This document shows positions 56,576 to 64,000 of a stretch of 64,000 nucleotides of DNA, piece after piece. The notes under the pieces are model-generated. The model saw nothing but the letters and a program-made list of their open reading frames with translations, ran no database searches and was not told the origin of the DNA. The position numbers were made by a program, and so were the translations under genes. Where the stretch lies: the NCBI RefSeq assembly GCF_014205255.1, contig NZ_JACHNE010000001.1, positions 1,426,001-1,490,000 of the forward strand, written 5' to 3'. Position 1 is the first letter of the stretch. Each line of letters begins with the position of its first letter. Origin of the DNA: Streptomyces caelestis (GTDB lineage Bacteria > Actinomycetota > Actinomycetes > Streptomycetales > Streptomycetaceae).

Positions 56576-58231
56576 GTGGCCCGGCGCCCCCTCCCCCGCA
56601 TTCTGAGCAACGGCAGCGCGCAGCTCGCCCGGAGCCGGGAGCTGGCCCGTACGGCGGCCGACAGCGCCACCGACGTCCTCCACCCGTTGATCACGATCAC
56701 GCGGGGTCTGCGCCGGCTGGCAGCGGCCGGACGGCGCAGATGGACCGAGACCCCCAAGGAGAAACGGGGAGCGCTGCTGTTCATGGTGGCCTCCGTGATG
56801 CTGGTCGTGGCGCTGCTGCCGTACGGACCGCTGCTCGCCACCGTCACCCTGATGGCGGCTGCGGCCTGGAAGGGCCGGGACCGCACCCCGGCGGCACCCG
56901 ACGGACCCGACGAGTCACAGACGGAACGCCTCAAGGCGCTCTACGAGGCCCTCGTGCCGTACTTCTCCACCGCCGAGGACCCCGAGCCGCTCTACGCCCA
57001 CGGCGGTGCGTGGGACAAGGCCTTCCCCACCTACGCGTTCGACGACGGCGGCCGGATCTCGCACCTGGTGGTCCGCTACCCGGCGTACTTCACCGACGGT
57101 GAGGCCGAGGCCCGCGCGCGGATCGAGCACCTGCTCGCGGCCAAGTCCGGCCGTGGCCGCGAATACCACTTCATGTGGGACGAAGAAGGCAACCAGGTGA
57201 CGCTCAGCGTGCTCCTGCCGCTGCCCGTCGACATCGCCGCCCAGCGTTTCGTCACCACCCCCGGCGAGACGGTCCTCGGCTTCACCGACCCCACGCAGGT
57301 CCGGCGCACGCTTCCCCTCACCTATGGCGAGCAGCAACGGGACGTGCCCCCGGTCGTCTGGCGCACGGGCCTGCGCTCGACCGAGCCCCATCTGCTCGCC
57401 CTCGGCCAGCCGGGCAGCGGCACCTCGACCCTGCTGCGGTCCGTCGCCCTCCAGGCCCTCCAGCACGGCGACGTGGTGATCGTGGACGGCGGCGGCACCG
57501 GCGAGTACGCCTGCCTGACCGGCCGGGACGGCGTCCTGGCCGTCGAGTGCGGGCTCACCGGGGCGCTGGCCAGTCTGGAGTGGGCCGCGCACGAGACGGA
57601 GCGCCGCCTCATCGCCGCCAACCGCGCCCACCAGGCGGGCCACCCGCCGCCCGACGACACCAAGCGTCCTCTGTGGATCCTCCTGGACCGCCCGACGGCG
57701 TTCACCCACCTGGCCGCCGCCGACGACCGCAAGGACCCGCAGTCCCTCCTCCAGGTCCCCCTGCGGCACGGCCGCCCGGCGAACGTGACGGTGGTGGTGG
57801 CCGACCAGCTCGACAGCGCCGACACGCTCAGCGACGCGGTACGGCAGCACACCCGCGCGCGCGTGGTCCTCGGCCCGGCGACGGCCGACCAGGTCGAGTC
57901 CGTCCTGGGCGCACCCCCGCACACCACCCCCGTCGACCAGGTCCCACCCGGCCGCGGCTACGCCCGCCTGGGCACGGGCCCGGTCCACCGCCTCCAGGTT
58001 CCGGCGACGCCCAACCCCTACGACGACGCCACGTCCGACGCCCACCGCCAGGCGGTACTGGACCTCGTCCCGCCCCGCACGACACCGGCGGACGGGGAGA
58101 CGGTGCCCGATCCGGATCCGGCGCAAGGGGAACCGGAGCCGGTCGAACCGGAGACGGAGACGGTGCCGGAGCCCGAGCCGGTGGAACCCGATGCGGTACC
58201 CGTACTGACGAAGCCCACGAAGGCGCCCTAG
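56576..58231 (+). CDS. sffA: SpoIIIE/FtsK-like septal protein SffA
   Basis: The 551-residue protein starts at GTG 56576 (GGAGG six bases upstream), 52 bp after smeA. A basic N-terminus precedes two membrane helices ('ALLFMVASVMLVVALLPYGP' and 'LLATVTLMAAAAW', about 65-100). An FtsK/SpoIIIE-type ATPase domain covers about 260-480, and the tail is Glu/Pro-rich. The P-loop reads 'GQPGSGTSTLL', with Thr in place of the Walker A Lys, and the Walker B region is 'LWILLDRPTAF' without the usual Glu. ATP hydrolysis is therefore doubtful. In S. coelicolor SffA acts with SmeA in spore chromosome segregation and septation. Confidence 0.88.
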   Translation: MARRPLPRILSNGSAQLARSRELARTAADSATDVLHPLITITRGLRRLAAAGRRRWTETPKEKRGALLFMVASVMLVVALLPYGPLLATVTLMAAAAWKGRDRTPAAPDGPDESQTERLKALYEALVPYFSTAEDPEPLYAHGGAWDKAFPTYAFDDGGRISHLVVRYPAYFTDGEAEARARIEHLLAAKSGRGREYHFMWDEEGNQVTLSVLLPLPVDIAAQRFVTTPGETVLGFTDPTQVRRTLPLTYGEQQRDVPPVVWRTGLRSTEPHLLALGQPGSGTSTLLRSVALQALQHGDVVIVDGGGTGEYACLTGRDGVLAVECGLTGALASLEWAAHETERRLIAANRAHQAGHPPPDDTKRPLWILLDRPTAFTHLAAADDRKDPQSLLQVPLRHGRPANVTVVVADQLDSADTLSDAVRQHTRARVVLGPATADQVESVLGAPPHTTPVDQVPPGRGYARLGTGPVHRLQVPATPNPYDDATSDAHRQAVLDLVPPRTTPADGETVPDPDPAQGEPEPVEPETETVPEPEPVEPDAVPVLTKPTKAP

Positions 58232-58266
58232 CCGCGGCCGGTCAGGCCGACCTCGGCAGTCGCGGG

Positions 58267-59766
58267 CTACGCCACGAACGTACGCGGCGACTCGCCGGCC
58301 CCCACGCCTCCGTCCTCCACGATCCGCGCCGCCGCGGCCAACCGCACGGCCGCCTCCTCGGCCACCGCACCCCCCACGGTGAACGGCAACCGCACATACC
58401 CCTCGAACGCCCCGTCCACCCCGAAGCGCGGCCCGGACGGCACCCGCACGCCCACCCGCTCCCCCGCCTCCGCGAGCCGGGATCCGGACAGACCCCCCGT
58501 CCGCACCCACAGGGTCAGCCCACCCCGAGGCACCTCGAACTCCCACTCGGGCAGCTCCCGCCGCACCGCCGCCACGATCGCGTCCCGGTTCTCCCGCGCC
58601 TGCTCGCGCCGCACTTCCACGGCCTGTTCCCAGCCCCCCGTACCGAACAGCCAGTGGACGGCCAGCTGCTCCAGTACGGGCGTACCGAGGTCGGCGTACG
58701 CCCGCGCCGCGACCAGGCTGCGGATCACGTCCGGCGCGGCCCGCACCCAGCCGATGCGCATCCCGGCCCAGAAGGCCTTGCTCGCCGACCCCACGGTGAT
58801 CACCGTCGACCCGGCCGGGTCGAAGGCACACACCGGCCGCGGCATCCGCACGTCCGGGTCGAGCCACAGCTCGGTCATCGTCTCGTCGGCTATCAGCACG
58901 GTCCCGGCGGACCTGGCCGCGTCGACCAGCCGCCGCCGCTGGTCCTCGTCGGCGAGCGCACCGGTCGGGTTGTGGAAGTCGGCGACGACGTACGCGATCC
59001 GGGGCGCGGCGTCCCGCAGGACCTGCCGCCAGCGGTCCATGTCCCACCCGGCGAGCCCCTCCGCCATCGCGACGGGCACGAGCCGGGCCCCGGCCTCCCG
59101 CATCAGCTGAAGGATGTTGGCGTAGGAGGGCGACTCGACGGCGATGCGCTCGCCGCGCCCGGCGAACAGATGGCAGATCGCGTCGATCGCACCCATCGCC
59201 CCGGTCGTCACCATGATCTGCTCGGGCATGGTCGGGATCCCGCGCGCGGTGTAGCGCTCGGCGATCATCGACCGCAGCGCGGGCAGCCCGGCGGGATAGT
59301 CGCCGTGCGTGTGCGCGTACGGCGGCAGTTCCTCCAGCGCGCCCTGCACGGCCCGGGTCAGCCACGGCTCGGGGGCCGGAAGCGCCGCACAGCCCAGGTC
59401 GATCATCGAGCCGAGGGCCTCGGGGGGCAGGGGCTCCAGCCCGCGCGCGGGCAGCGGGTTCCCGGCCGGTACGGCGGTCCAGCTGCCCGCGCCGCGCCGG
59501 GACTCCAGGAACCCCTCGCTGCGCAGCGCCTCGTACGCGGCGGCGACCGTCGTACGGCTGACGGACAGGGAGAGGGCGAGTTCCCGCTCGGCGGGCAGCC
59601 GGGCGGCCACCGGGACCCGTCCTTCGAGCACCAGCAGGCGGATGCCGTCGGCGAGCGCCCGGTAGGCGGGCGGTCGGCGTGTGCCGGGCCCCGCAGGGCG
59701 GTCCTGCTGGGAGTTGAGCAGCCGTGCGAGCTGCGCCGCACCCACGGCCGAGGTCCACTGCGCCAT
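58267..59766 (-). CDS. MocR-type regulator (GntR helix-turn-helix fused to aminotransferase)
   Basis: The 499-residue protein starts at ATG 59766, with GGAAGG upstream. Residues about 35-100 are a GntR winged helix ('YRALADGIRLLVLEGRVPVA', 'LSVSRTTVAAAYEALRSEGF'). Residues 120-490 are a fold-type I aminotransferase-like domain with 'DFHNPTG' and the PLP lysine block 'VGSASKAFWAGMRIGW'. MocR regulators sense amino compounds or vitamin B6. It is divergent from a YczE-type membrane-protein gene, a pairing common in actinobacteria, so it probably controls that gene. CAGTCCAC occurs twice in the same orientation (59773-59780, 59837-59844) in the intergenic region, as possible binding sites. Confidence 0.9.
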   Translation of the reverse strand: MAQWTSAVGAAQLARLLNSQQDRPAGPGTRRPPAYRALADGIRLLVLEGRVPVAARLPAERELALSLSVSRTTVAAAYEALRSEGFLESRRGAGSWTAVPAGNPLPARGLEPLPPEALGSMIDLGCAALPAPEPWLTRAVQGALEELPPYAHTHGDYPAGLPALRSMIAERYTARGIPTMPEQIMVTTGAMGAIDAICHLFAGRGERIAVESPSYANILQLMREAGARLVPVAMAEGLAGWDMDRWRQVLRDAAPRIAYVVADFHNPTGALADEDQRRRLVDAARSAGTVLIADETMTELWLDPDVRMPRPVCAFDPAGSTVITVGSASKAFWAGMRIGWVRAAPDVIRSLVAARAYADLGTPVLEQLAVHWLFGTGGWEQAVEVRREQARENRDAIVAAVRRELPEWEFEVPRGGLTLWVRTGGLSGSRLAEAGERVGVRVPSGPRFGVDGAFEGYVRLPFTVGGAVAEEAAVRLAAAARIVEDGGVGAGESPRTFVA

Positions 59767-59864
59767 GAGAATCAGTCCACCTTCCCCGGATTGGCCATGG
59801 AGGGCCTCTCCACCCAAGCCACAGGGTGTCATGCAGCAGTCCACTACCAACAGGGGGGCACCTC

Positions 59865-60518
59865 ATGTCCACGCAGCGGCGACTGGGTCGGCGACTGACA
59901 CAGCTCTACGCCGGTCTCGCGCTGTACGGGGCGAGTTCGGCGCTGCTCGTCCGATCGGGGCTCGGGCTGGAGCCGTGGAACGTGCTGCACCAGGGCCTCG
60001 CCGAGCGGACCGGTCTGTCGATCGGCGTCGTGCTGACCATCGTGGGCGCCGCGGTGCTGCTCGCGTGGATCCCGCTGCGCCAGCGGCCGGGCCTCGGCAC
60101 GATCTCCAACGTGCTGGTCATCGGCATGGCGATGGACGCGACGCTGGCCCTGGTGCCCGACGCTCACGGCTGGACGCTCCGCGTGACGCTGATGGTGGCC
60201 GGAATCGTCCTGAACGGCGCGGCGACCGGCCTGTACATCGCGGCGCGCTTCGGCCCGGGCCCGCGCGACGGCCTGATGACGGGACTGCACCAGCGCACGG
60301 GCGTCTCGATCCGCCTGGTGCGCACCGTCATCGAGTTCACGGTCGTGGCCACCGGCTTCGCCCTGGGCGGCACCGTCGGGATCGGCACCCTCCTGTACGC
60401 GGTGGCGATCGGCCCGCTCGCCCAGCTGTTCCTGCGCGTGTTCGCCGTCCCCTCGGCATCCGGCGGCAGCGCGGTCGTTGCCACCGGTCAACCCCGAGGA
60501 GCGATACTGCGTCCGTGA
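59865..60518 (+). CDS. YczE/YitT-type integral membrane protein
   Basis: The 217-residue protein (ATG 59865, AGGGGGG upstream) has five or six membrane helices and the YczE signatures 'LGLEPWNVLHQGLAERTG' near the N-terminus and 'ARFGPGPRDGLMTGLHQRTG' in the middle. Function in the family is unknown; the divergent MocR gene suggests a link to amino acid or pyridoxal-type metabolites. The stop overlaps the start of the glycerophosphodiesterase gene (GTGA). Confidence 0.88.
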   Translation: MSTQRRLGRRLTQLYAGLALYGASSALLVRSGLGLEPWNVLHQGLAERTGLSIGVVLTIVGAAVLLAWIPLRQRPGLGTISNVLVIGMAMDATLALVPDAHGWTLRVTLMVAGIVLNGAATGLYIAARFGPGPRDGLMTGLHQRTGVSIRLVRTVIEFTVVATGFALGGTVGIGTLLYAVAIGPLAQLFLRVFAVPSASGGSAVVATGQPRGAILRP

Positions 60519-61282
60519 CCCCGCGGATACGCCACCCCTACCTCGACCACCCCGGCCCGATCGCCTTCGCCCACCGGGGCGGGGCCGCGGCCGGCCTGGA
60601 GAACACCGCGCGGCAGTTCCGGTGCGCCGTCGAGGCGGGCTACCGCTACATCGAGACCGATGTCCACGCCACCCGGGACGGCAAACTCGTCGCCTTCCAC
60701 GACGCGACCCTGGACCGGGTGACGGACGGGGCGGGCCGGATCGCCGACCTGCCATGGCAGGAGGTGCGCCACGCGCGCGTGGCGGGCGTGGAACCGGTGC
60801 CGCTCTTCGAGGAGCTCCTGGAGACCTTCCCCGAGGTGCGCTGGAACGTCGACGTCAAGGCGGAGGCCGCCCTGCTGCCCTTCCTGGACCTGGTCGGCCG
60901 GACGGACGCCTGGGACCGGATCTGCCTCGGCTCGTTCTCCGAGGCCCGCGTGGTGCGCGCCCAGCGGCTGGCCGGCCCGCGCCTGGCGACCTCGTACGGC
61001 ACCCGTGGGGTGCTCAACCTGCGGCTGCGCTCCTGGTGGCTGCCGGCGGCGGTGCGCCGCTCGGCGGTCGCCGCCCAGGTCCCCGAGATCCAGTCCGGCA
61101 TCCAGGTCGTGGACCACCGTTTCCTCCACGCCGCCCACGCGCGCGGGCTCCAGGTGCACGTGTGGACCGTCAACGATCCCGAGAGCATGCACCGGCTTCT
61201 GGACCTCGGCGTGGATGGCATCATGACCGATCACATCGACACGTTGCGCAAGGTCATGGAGGACCGCGGCGTCTGGGTCTGA
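60515..61282 (+). CDS. Glycerophosphodiester phosphodiesterase
   Basis: The 255-residue protein starts at GTG 60515. Family motifs: 'AFAHRGGAAAGLENT' with the catalytic His and metal Glu, 'YIETDVHATRDGKLVAFHD' with the ETD metal ligands and second His, and 'VHVWTVND' and 'GVDGIMTDH' near the C-terminus. It hydrolyses glycerophosphodiesters to glycerol-3-phosphate and an alcohol. No signal peptide is seen, so it is cytoplasmic. It is translationally coupled to the YczE-type gene. Confidence 0.92.
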   Translation: MTPRIRHPYLDHPGPIAFAHRGGAAAGLENTARQFRCAVEAGYRYIETDVHATRDGKLVAFHDATLDRVTDGAGRIADLPWQEVRHARVAGVEPVPLFEELLETFPEVRWNVDVKAEAALLPFLDLVGRTDAWDRICLGSFSEARVVRAQRLAGPRLATSYGTRGVLNLRLRSWWLPAAVRRSAVAAQVPEIQSGIQVVDHRFLHAAHARGLQVHVWTVNDPESMHRLLDLGVDGIMTDHIDTLRKVMEDRGVWV

Positions 61283-61331
61283 GACCCCCGGCCGGTCGCC
61301 TCTGCGCGTTCACGGGGAAGCGAGGGCGCGG

Positions 61332-62678
61332 GTGGGCACCGACACCGTGCGGACACCGCCGGCCGACGGGGCCGCCGAACTCAGGCGCCAGCAGCGCGGC
61401 TGGTACTTCTACGACTGGGCGTGCTCCGTCTACTCGACGAGTGTGCTCACGGTGTTCCTGGGCCCCTATCTGACGTCGGTCGCCGAGTCGGCGGCCGACG
61501 CCGACGGGTACGTCCACCCCCTCGGTATCCCCGTGCGCGCCGGGTCCTTCTTCGCGTACGCGGTGTCCCTGTCGGTGATCGTGGCCGTACTGGTGATGCC
61601 CCTGGTGGGCGCCGCCGCCGACCGCACCGGCCGCAAGAAGCCCCTCCTCGCGGCCGCCGCCTACCTGGGGGCCACGGCCACGACGGCCATGTTCTTCCTG
61701 GACGGCGAGCGCTATCTGCTCGGCGGGGCGCTGCTGATCGTCGCGAACGCCGCGCAGTCCGTGGCGATGATGCTCTACAACTCCTACCTGCCGCAGATCG
61801 CCCCGCCCGAGCAGCGGGACGCGGTCTCCTCCCGCGGCTGGGCCTTCGGCTACGCGGCGGGCTCGCTCGTCCTCGTCGTCAACCTGGCCCTGTACACCGG
61901 GCACGACAGCTTCGGCGTCTCCGAGGGCACGGCGGTCCGCATCTGCCTGGCGTCGGCCGGCCTGTGGTGGGGCGCGTTCGCCCTCATCCCGCTGACCCGG
62001 CTCCGCGATCGCAGGACAGCCGCGCGGGAGGCGGCCCTCCCGGGCTTCCGGCAGCTCGCGGCGACCGTCCGCGGCATGCGCCGCCACCCGCTGACCCTCG
62101 CCTTCCTGCTGGCGTACCTCGTCTACAACGACGGCATCCAGACGGTGATCTCCCAGGCCTCGGTCTACGGCTCCGAGGAACTCGGCCTCGGGCAGTCCAC
62201 CCTGATCGGCGCCGTCCTGCTCGTGCAGGTGCTGGCGGTGGCGGGCGCGCTGACGATGGGCCGGCTGGCCCGGATCTACGGGGCCAAACGCACGATCCTC
62301 GGCTCGCTGGTCGCCTGGACGGTGACACTGGCCGCCGGGTACTTCCTGCCGGCCGGGGCGCCGGTGTGGTTCTTCGTCCTGGCCGCCGGCATCGGCCTGG
62401 TCCTCGGAGGCAGCCAGGCGCTGTCCCGGTCCTTGTTCTCCCATCTCGTCCCGCCCGGCAAGGAGGCCGAATACTTCTCCGCGTACGAGATGAGCGACCG
62501 CGGAATGAGCTGGCTCGGGCCGTTGCTGTTCGGGCTCACCTATCAGCTGACCGGGAGCTACCGGGACGCGATCCTCTCTCTGGTGGGCTTCTTCGTCATC
62601 GGATTCGCCCTGCTCGTACGGGTTCCGGTGCGGCGTGCGATCGAAGAAGCGGGGAACCCGGTTCCTGACAGGATTTAG
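61332..62678 (+). CDS. UMF1-family MFS transporter
   Basis: The 448-residue membrane protein (GTG 61332) has about 12 helices and the UMF1/Atg22-like start 'GWYFYDWACSVYST', plus 'GAAADRTGRKKPLLAAA' and 'GGSQALSRSLFSHLVPPGKE', all typical of that family. Eukaryotic relatives export amino acids from vacuoles; bacterial substrates are unknown. It lies 49 bp after the glycerophosphodiesterase gene and is probably cotranscribed. Confidence 0.9.
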   Translation: MGTDTVRTPPADGAAELRRQQRGWYFYDWACSVYSTSVLTVFLGPYLTSVAESAADADGYVHPLGIPVRAGSFFAYAVSLSVIVAVLVMPLVGAAADRTGRKKPLLAAAAYLGATATTAMFFLDGERYLLGGALLIVANAAQSVAMMLYNSYLPQIAPPEQRDAVSSRGWAFGYAAGSLVLVVNLALYTGHDSFGVSEGTAVRICLASAGLWWGAFALIPLTRLRDRRTAAREAALPGFRQLAATVRGMRRHPLTLAFLLAYLVYNDGIQTVISQASVYGSEELGLGQSTLIGAVLLVQVLAVAGALTMGRLARIYGAKRTILGSLVAWTVTLAAGYFLPAGAPVWFFVLAAGIGLVLGGSQALSRSLFSHLVPPGKEAEYFSAYEMSDRGMSWLGPLLFGLTYQLTGSYRDAILSLVGFFVIGFALLVRVPVRRAIEEAGNPVPDRI

Positions 62679-62704
62679 CACTCGGCGCGAAAGGGCTGTA
62701 GTGT
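62675..62704 (+). promoter_or_regulatory. Candidate vegetative promoter upstream of rbpA
   Basis: TTAGCA (62675-62680) and TAGTGT (62699-62704) are 18 bp apart and match HrdB-type promoters. The -35 overlaps the end of the UMF1 gene. It would give a long rbpA leader containing the palindrome at 62765 and the sigma-R site. Confidence 0.5.
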
Positions 62705-62764
62705 ACGCGTTTGGCCTGCCAGGCGTACCGTTACTGCGCGTCAAAGATGCCGAAACGCTGTGTT

Positions 62765-62782
62765 ACATCTGCTAGCAGATGT
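62765..62782. promoter_or_regulatory. 18-bp perfect palindrome upstream of rbpA
   Basis: ACATCTGCTAGCAGATGT is a perfect 18-bp palindrome, extendable to 24 bp with one mismatched pair. It lies 163 bp before the rbpA start, between the candidate vegetative and sigma-R promoters. It looks like an operator for a dimeric regulator; a hairpin in the leader RNA is the alternative. Confidence 0.55.
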
Positions 62783-62856
62783 GACAAACCGGGCGCTGGT
62801 GGGTACAACAAGGGCGGCTACGACGGCGACGCATGACCCGGAACGGGACTCGGAAC

Positions 62857-62883
62857 GGGAATCTTTACCGCCGACCGGACGTT
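62857..62883 (+). promoter_or_regulatory. Sigma-R promoter of rbpA
   Basis: GGGAAT (62857-62862), 18 bp, then GTT (62881-62883) matches the GGAAT-N18-GTT consensus of the disulfide-stress sigma factor SigR. It sits about 60 bp before the rbpA start; rbpA is a known SigR target in S. coelicolor. Confidence 0.88.
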
Positions 62884-62944
62884 GACCGGATGACGACGAC
62901 AGCGACACCTGTCCTGTGGGCGACAAGCCCGGGAGGCACGATTC

Positions 62945-63319
62945 ATGAGTGAGCGAGCTCTTCGCGGCACGCGCCTCGTGGTGACCAGCTACGAGACGGA
63001 CCGCGGCATCGACCTGGCCCCCCGCCAGGCCGTGGAGTACGCATGCGAGAAGGGGCACCGGTTTGAGATGCCCTTCTCGGTCGAGGCGGAGATCCCGCCG
63101 GAGTGGGAGTGCAAGGTCTGCGGGGCCCAGGCACTCCTCGTGGACGGCGACGGCCCGGAAGAGAAGAAGGCCAAGCCCGCGCGTACGCATTGGGACATGC
63201 TGATGGAGCGGCGAACCCGCGAGGAACTCGAAGAGGTCCTCGCGGAGCGCCTGGCGGTTCTGCGCTCCGGTGCGATGAACATCGCGGTTCATCCCCGAGA
63301 CAGCCGCAAGTCGGCGTAA
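62945..63319 (+). CDS. rbpA: RNA polymerase-binding protein RbpA
   Basis: The 124-residue protein begins 'MSERALRGTRLVVTSYETDR'. It has the zinc ligands Cys34, His38, Cys56 and Cys59, and the C-terminal sigma-interaction domain with 'THWDMLMERRTREELEEVL'. RbpA binds the primary sigma factor and RNA polymerase and stabilises the open complex; it is actinobacterium-specific. The upstream region has a SigR promoter and a probable vegetative promoter. A strong terminator follows 41 bp after the stop. Confidence 0.96.
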   Translation: MSERALRGTRLVVTSYETDRGIDLAPRQAVEYACEKGHRFEMPFSVEAEIPPEWECKVCGAQALLVDGDGPEEKKAKPARTHWDMLMERRTREELEEVLAERLAVLRSGAMNIAVHPRDSRKSA

Positions 63320-63359
63320 GTCCCTCCGGGGCCTGGCCGAAAGTTACAGCGCGTCAAGG

Positions 63360-63400
63360 ACCGCGGGCGCCGTACTTCACGTACGGCGCCCGCGGTTTTT
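63360..63400 (+). terminator. Terminator of rbpA
   Basis: ACCGCGGGCGCCGTAC (63360-63375) pairs perfectly with GTACGGCGCCCGCGGT (63381-63396), loop TTCAC, followed by a run of T. A textbook intrinsic terminator. Confidence 0.95.
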
Positions 63401-63495
63401 GTCGTGCGCTCCTGTCGCGTGTTCTTGTCGTGCGCTCCTGCGGCTACGCCCCTACGACCTCTGCCGGGGCGCAGTGCACCCGGACGCCGGGACGC

Positions 63496-64000
63496 TCAGT
63501 GCGTCAGCGGCGGGCGCGGTTCCTGCGGCGTGTCGCCCGGCTCGTCCCTGACGACCTCGCCCGGGACGACCTTGCCGTCGGGCCGGTACATACGGGCCTG
63601 CTGGAAGGCGCCGCCCAGGGTGCCCGCGTCGGCCTCGCGGAGCTTGCGCTCGAAGGTGCGCTCAGCGGAGCGGCTCACGGCCTTCTGGACCGGGGGCAGC
63701 AGCAGGAGCAGGCCCACCGCGTCCGACACCAGGCCGGGGATCATCAGCAGGAGTCCGCCCAGCATCATCAGGCCGTTGCCCTCGCTGTTCGGCCGGGCCG
63801 CCGCGGGCATCACGCCGCTCTGTCGCTGTTGCAGCGCCTCGGAGAGGTTACGGAAGGCCCGCCGGCCGGCCCGCTTGATCACGACCGAGCCGAGGATGAT
63901 GCCCGCCACCAGGACGAGGAAGACCACCAGCCCGCTCGACGCCCCCGCGACCAGCGTGAGCAGCCAGATCTCCAGCACGAGCCACGCGGCGACGCCCAAC
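63496..64000 (-). CDS. fxsA: FxsA-family membrane protein (5' end outside window)
   Basis: The 167 or more visible residues show the FxsA pattern: a helix 'WLVLEIWLLTLVAGASSGLV', a second 'VVFLVLVAGIILGSVVIKRAG', and then the signature helix region 'GLLLMIPGLVSDAVGLLLLLPP'. A charged C-terminal tail follows. The frame continues open to the window edge and the family normally has more N-terminal residues, so the true start lies beyond 64000. FxsA is an inner-membrane protein named for suppression of phage F exclusion; its normal role is unknown. Confidence 0.88.
   Translation of the reverse strand, partial: LGVAAWLVLEIWLLTLVAGASSGLVVFLVLVAGIILGSVVIKRAGRRAFRNLSEALQQRQSGVMPAAARPNSEGNGLMMLGGLLLMIPGLVSDAVGLLLLLPPVQKAVSRSAERTFERKLREADAGTLGGAFQQARMYRPDGKVVPGEVVRDEPGDTPQEPRPPLTH

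Noticed and set aside
56915..59872. A 985-codon antisense frame across sffA and the MocR gene
   Set aside because: It is out of frame with two well-supported genes and is low-complexity Arg/Gly/Ala, as expected from GC-rich antisense frames.

Overview
The window is high-GC chromosomal DNA of a Streptomyces or very close relative. The evidence is a Streptomyces-type rRNA operon without spacer tRNAs, a DasR operator in front of crr-ptsI, a conservon (cvnABCD), the smeA-sffA sporulation pair, a sigma-R-type promoter in front of rbpA, and many GTGA/ATGA four-base gene overlaps. The two ends are conserved core; from memory they match the S. coelicolor SCO1383-SCO1398 and SCO1415-SCO1422 order. The middle (about 26-54 kb) looks more accessory and holds several decayed genes.

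Layout. 1-7 kb, minus strand: ftsR-like MerR regulator, GarA-like FHA protein, DUF881-Sbp-DUF881, a nucleotidyltransferase/phosphomutase-like fusion and a cardiolipin synthase-type enzyme. This recalls the mycobacterial pgsA2-Rv1828 neighbourhood. 7.1-12.9 kb: 16S-23S-5S operon on the minus strand with terminator, processing stems and leader, divergent from crr-ptsI. 15-26 kb: hypothetical protein, acetoacetyl-CoA synthetase, GH31 glucosidase, Nudix hydrolase, secreted VanX-like dipeptidase, a DUF35/thiolase-like pair and an EAL-CBS-GGDEF protein. 26.5-29 kb: glpFK. 29-34.8 kb: a conservon, interrupted between cvnC and cvnD by a 109-codon remnant of an ATP-dependent 5-oxoprolinase. 35-38 kb: a decayed aldehyde dehydrogenase, an intact APC permease and a 44-codon remnant of a GMC oxidoreductase, probably a former choline or amine catabolic cluster.

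38-45.2 kb holds the most unusual locus: three co-directional genes for a kleisin-like protein, a winged-helix (KITE-like) protein and a 1542-residue SMC/MukB-like ATPase. It resembles MksBEF/JetABC but has no adjacent JetD/MksG nuclease gene, and the Walker B motif has Asn where the catalytic Glu is expected. 45.2-50.5 kb: a GntR/FCD regulator divergent from an MFS-DUF1445-pxpABC 5-oxoproline operon, with a predicted operator inside the promoter. 50.5-53.7 kb: two GT4 glycosyltransferases and an SGNH hydrolase in an overlapping operon. 53.9-64 kb: HEAT and ankyrin proteins, smeA-sffA, a MocR regulator divergent from a YczE-type protein and a glycerophosphodiesterase, a UMF1 transporter, rbpA and fxsA.

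Recurring themes: (i) two genes (5-oxoprolinase, GMC oxidoreductase) survive only as their first and last codons fused in frame; (ii) several enzyme-like domains have lost key residues (the mutase half of the nucleotidyltransferase fusion, SffA, the EAL domain, the SMC Walker B); (iii) the palindrome ACGCGCGCGT occurs 13 times between 17.9 and 60.8 kb by eye. All function calls come from reading the sequence and family knowledge; no database search was run.
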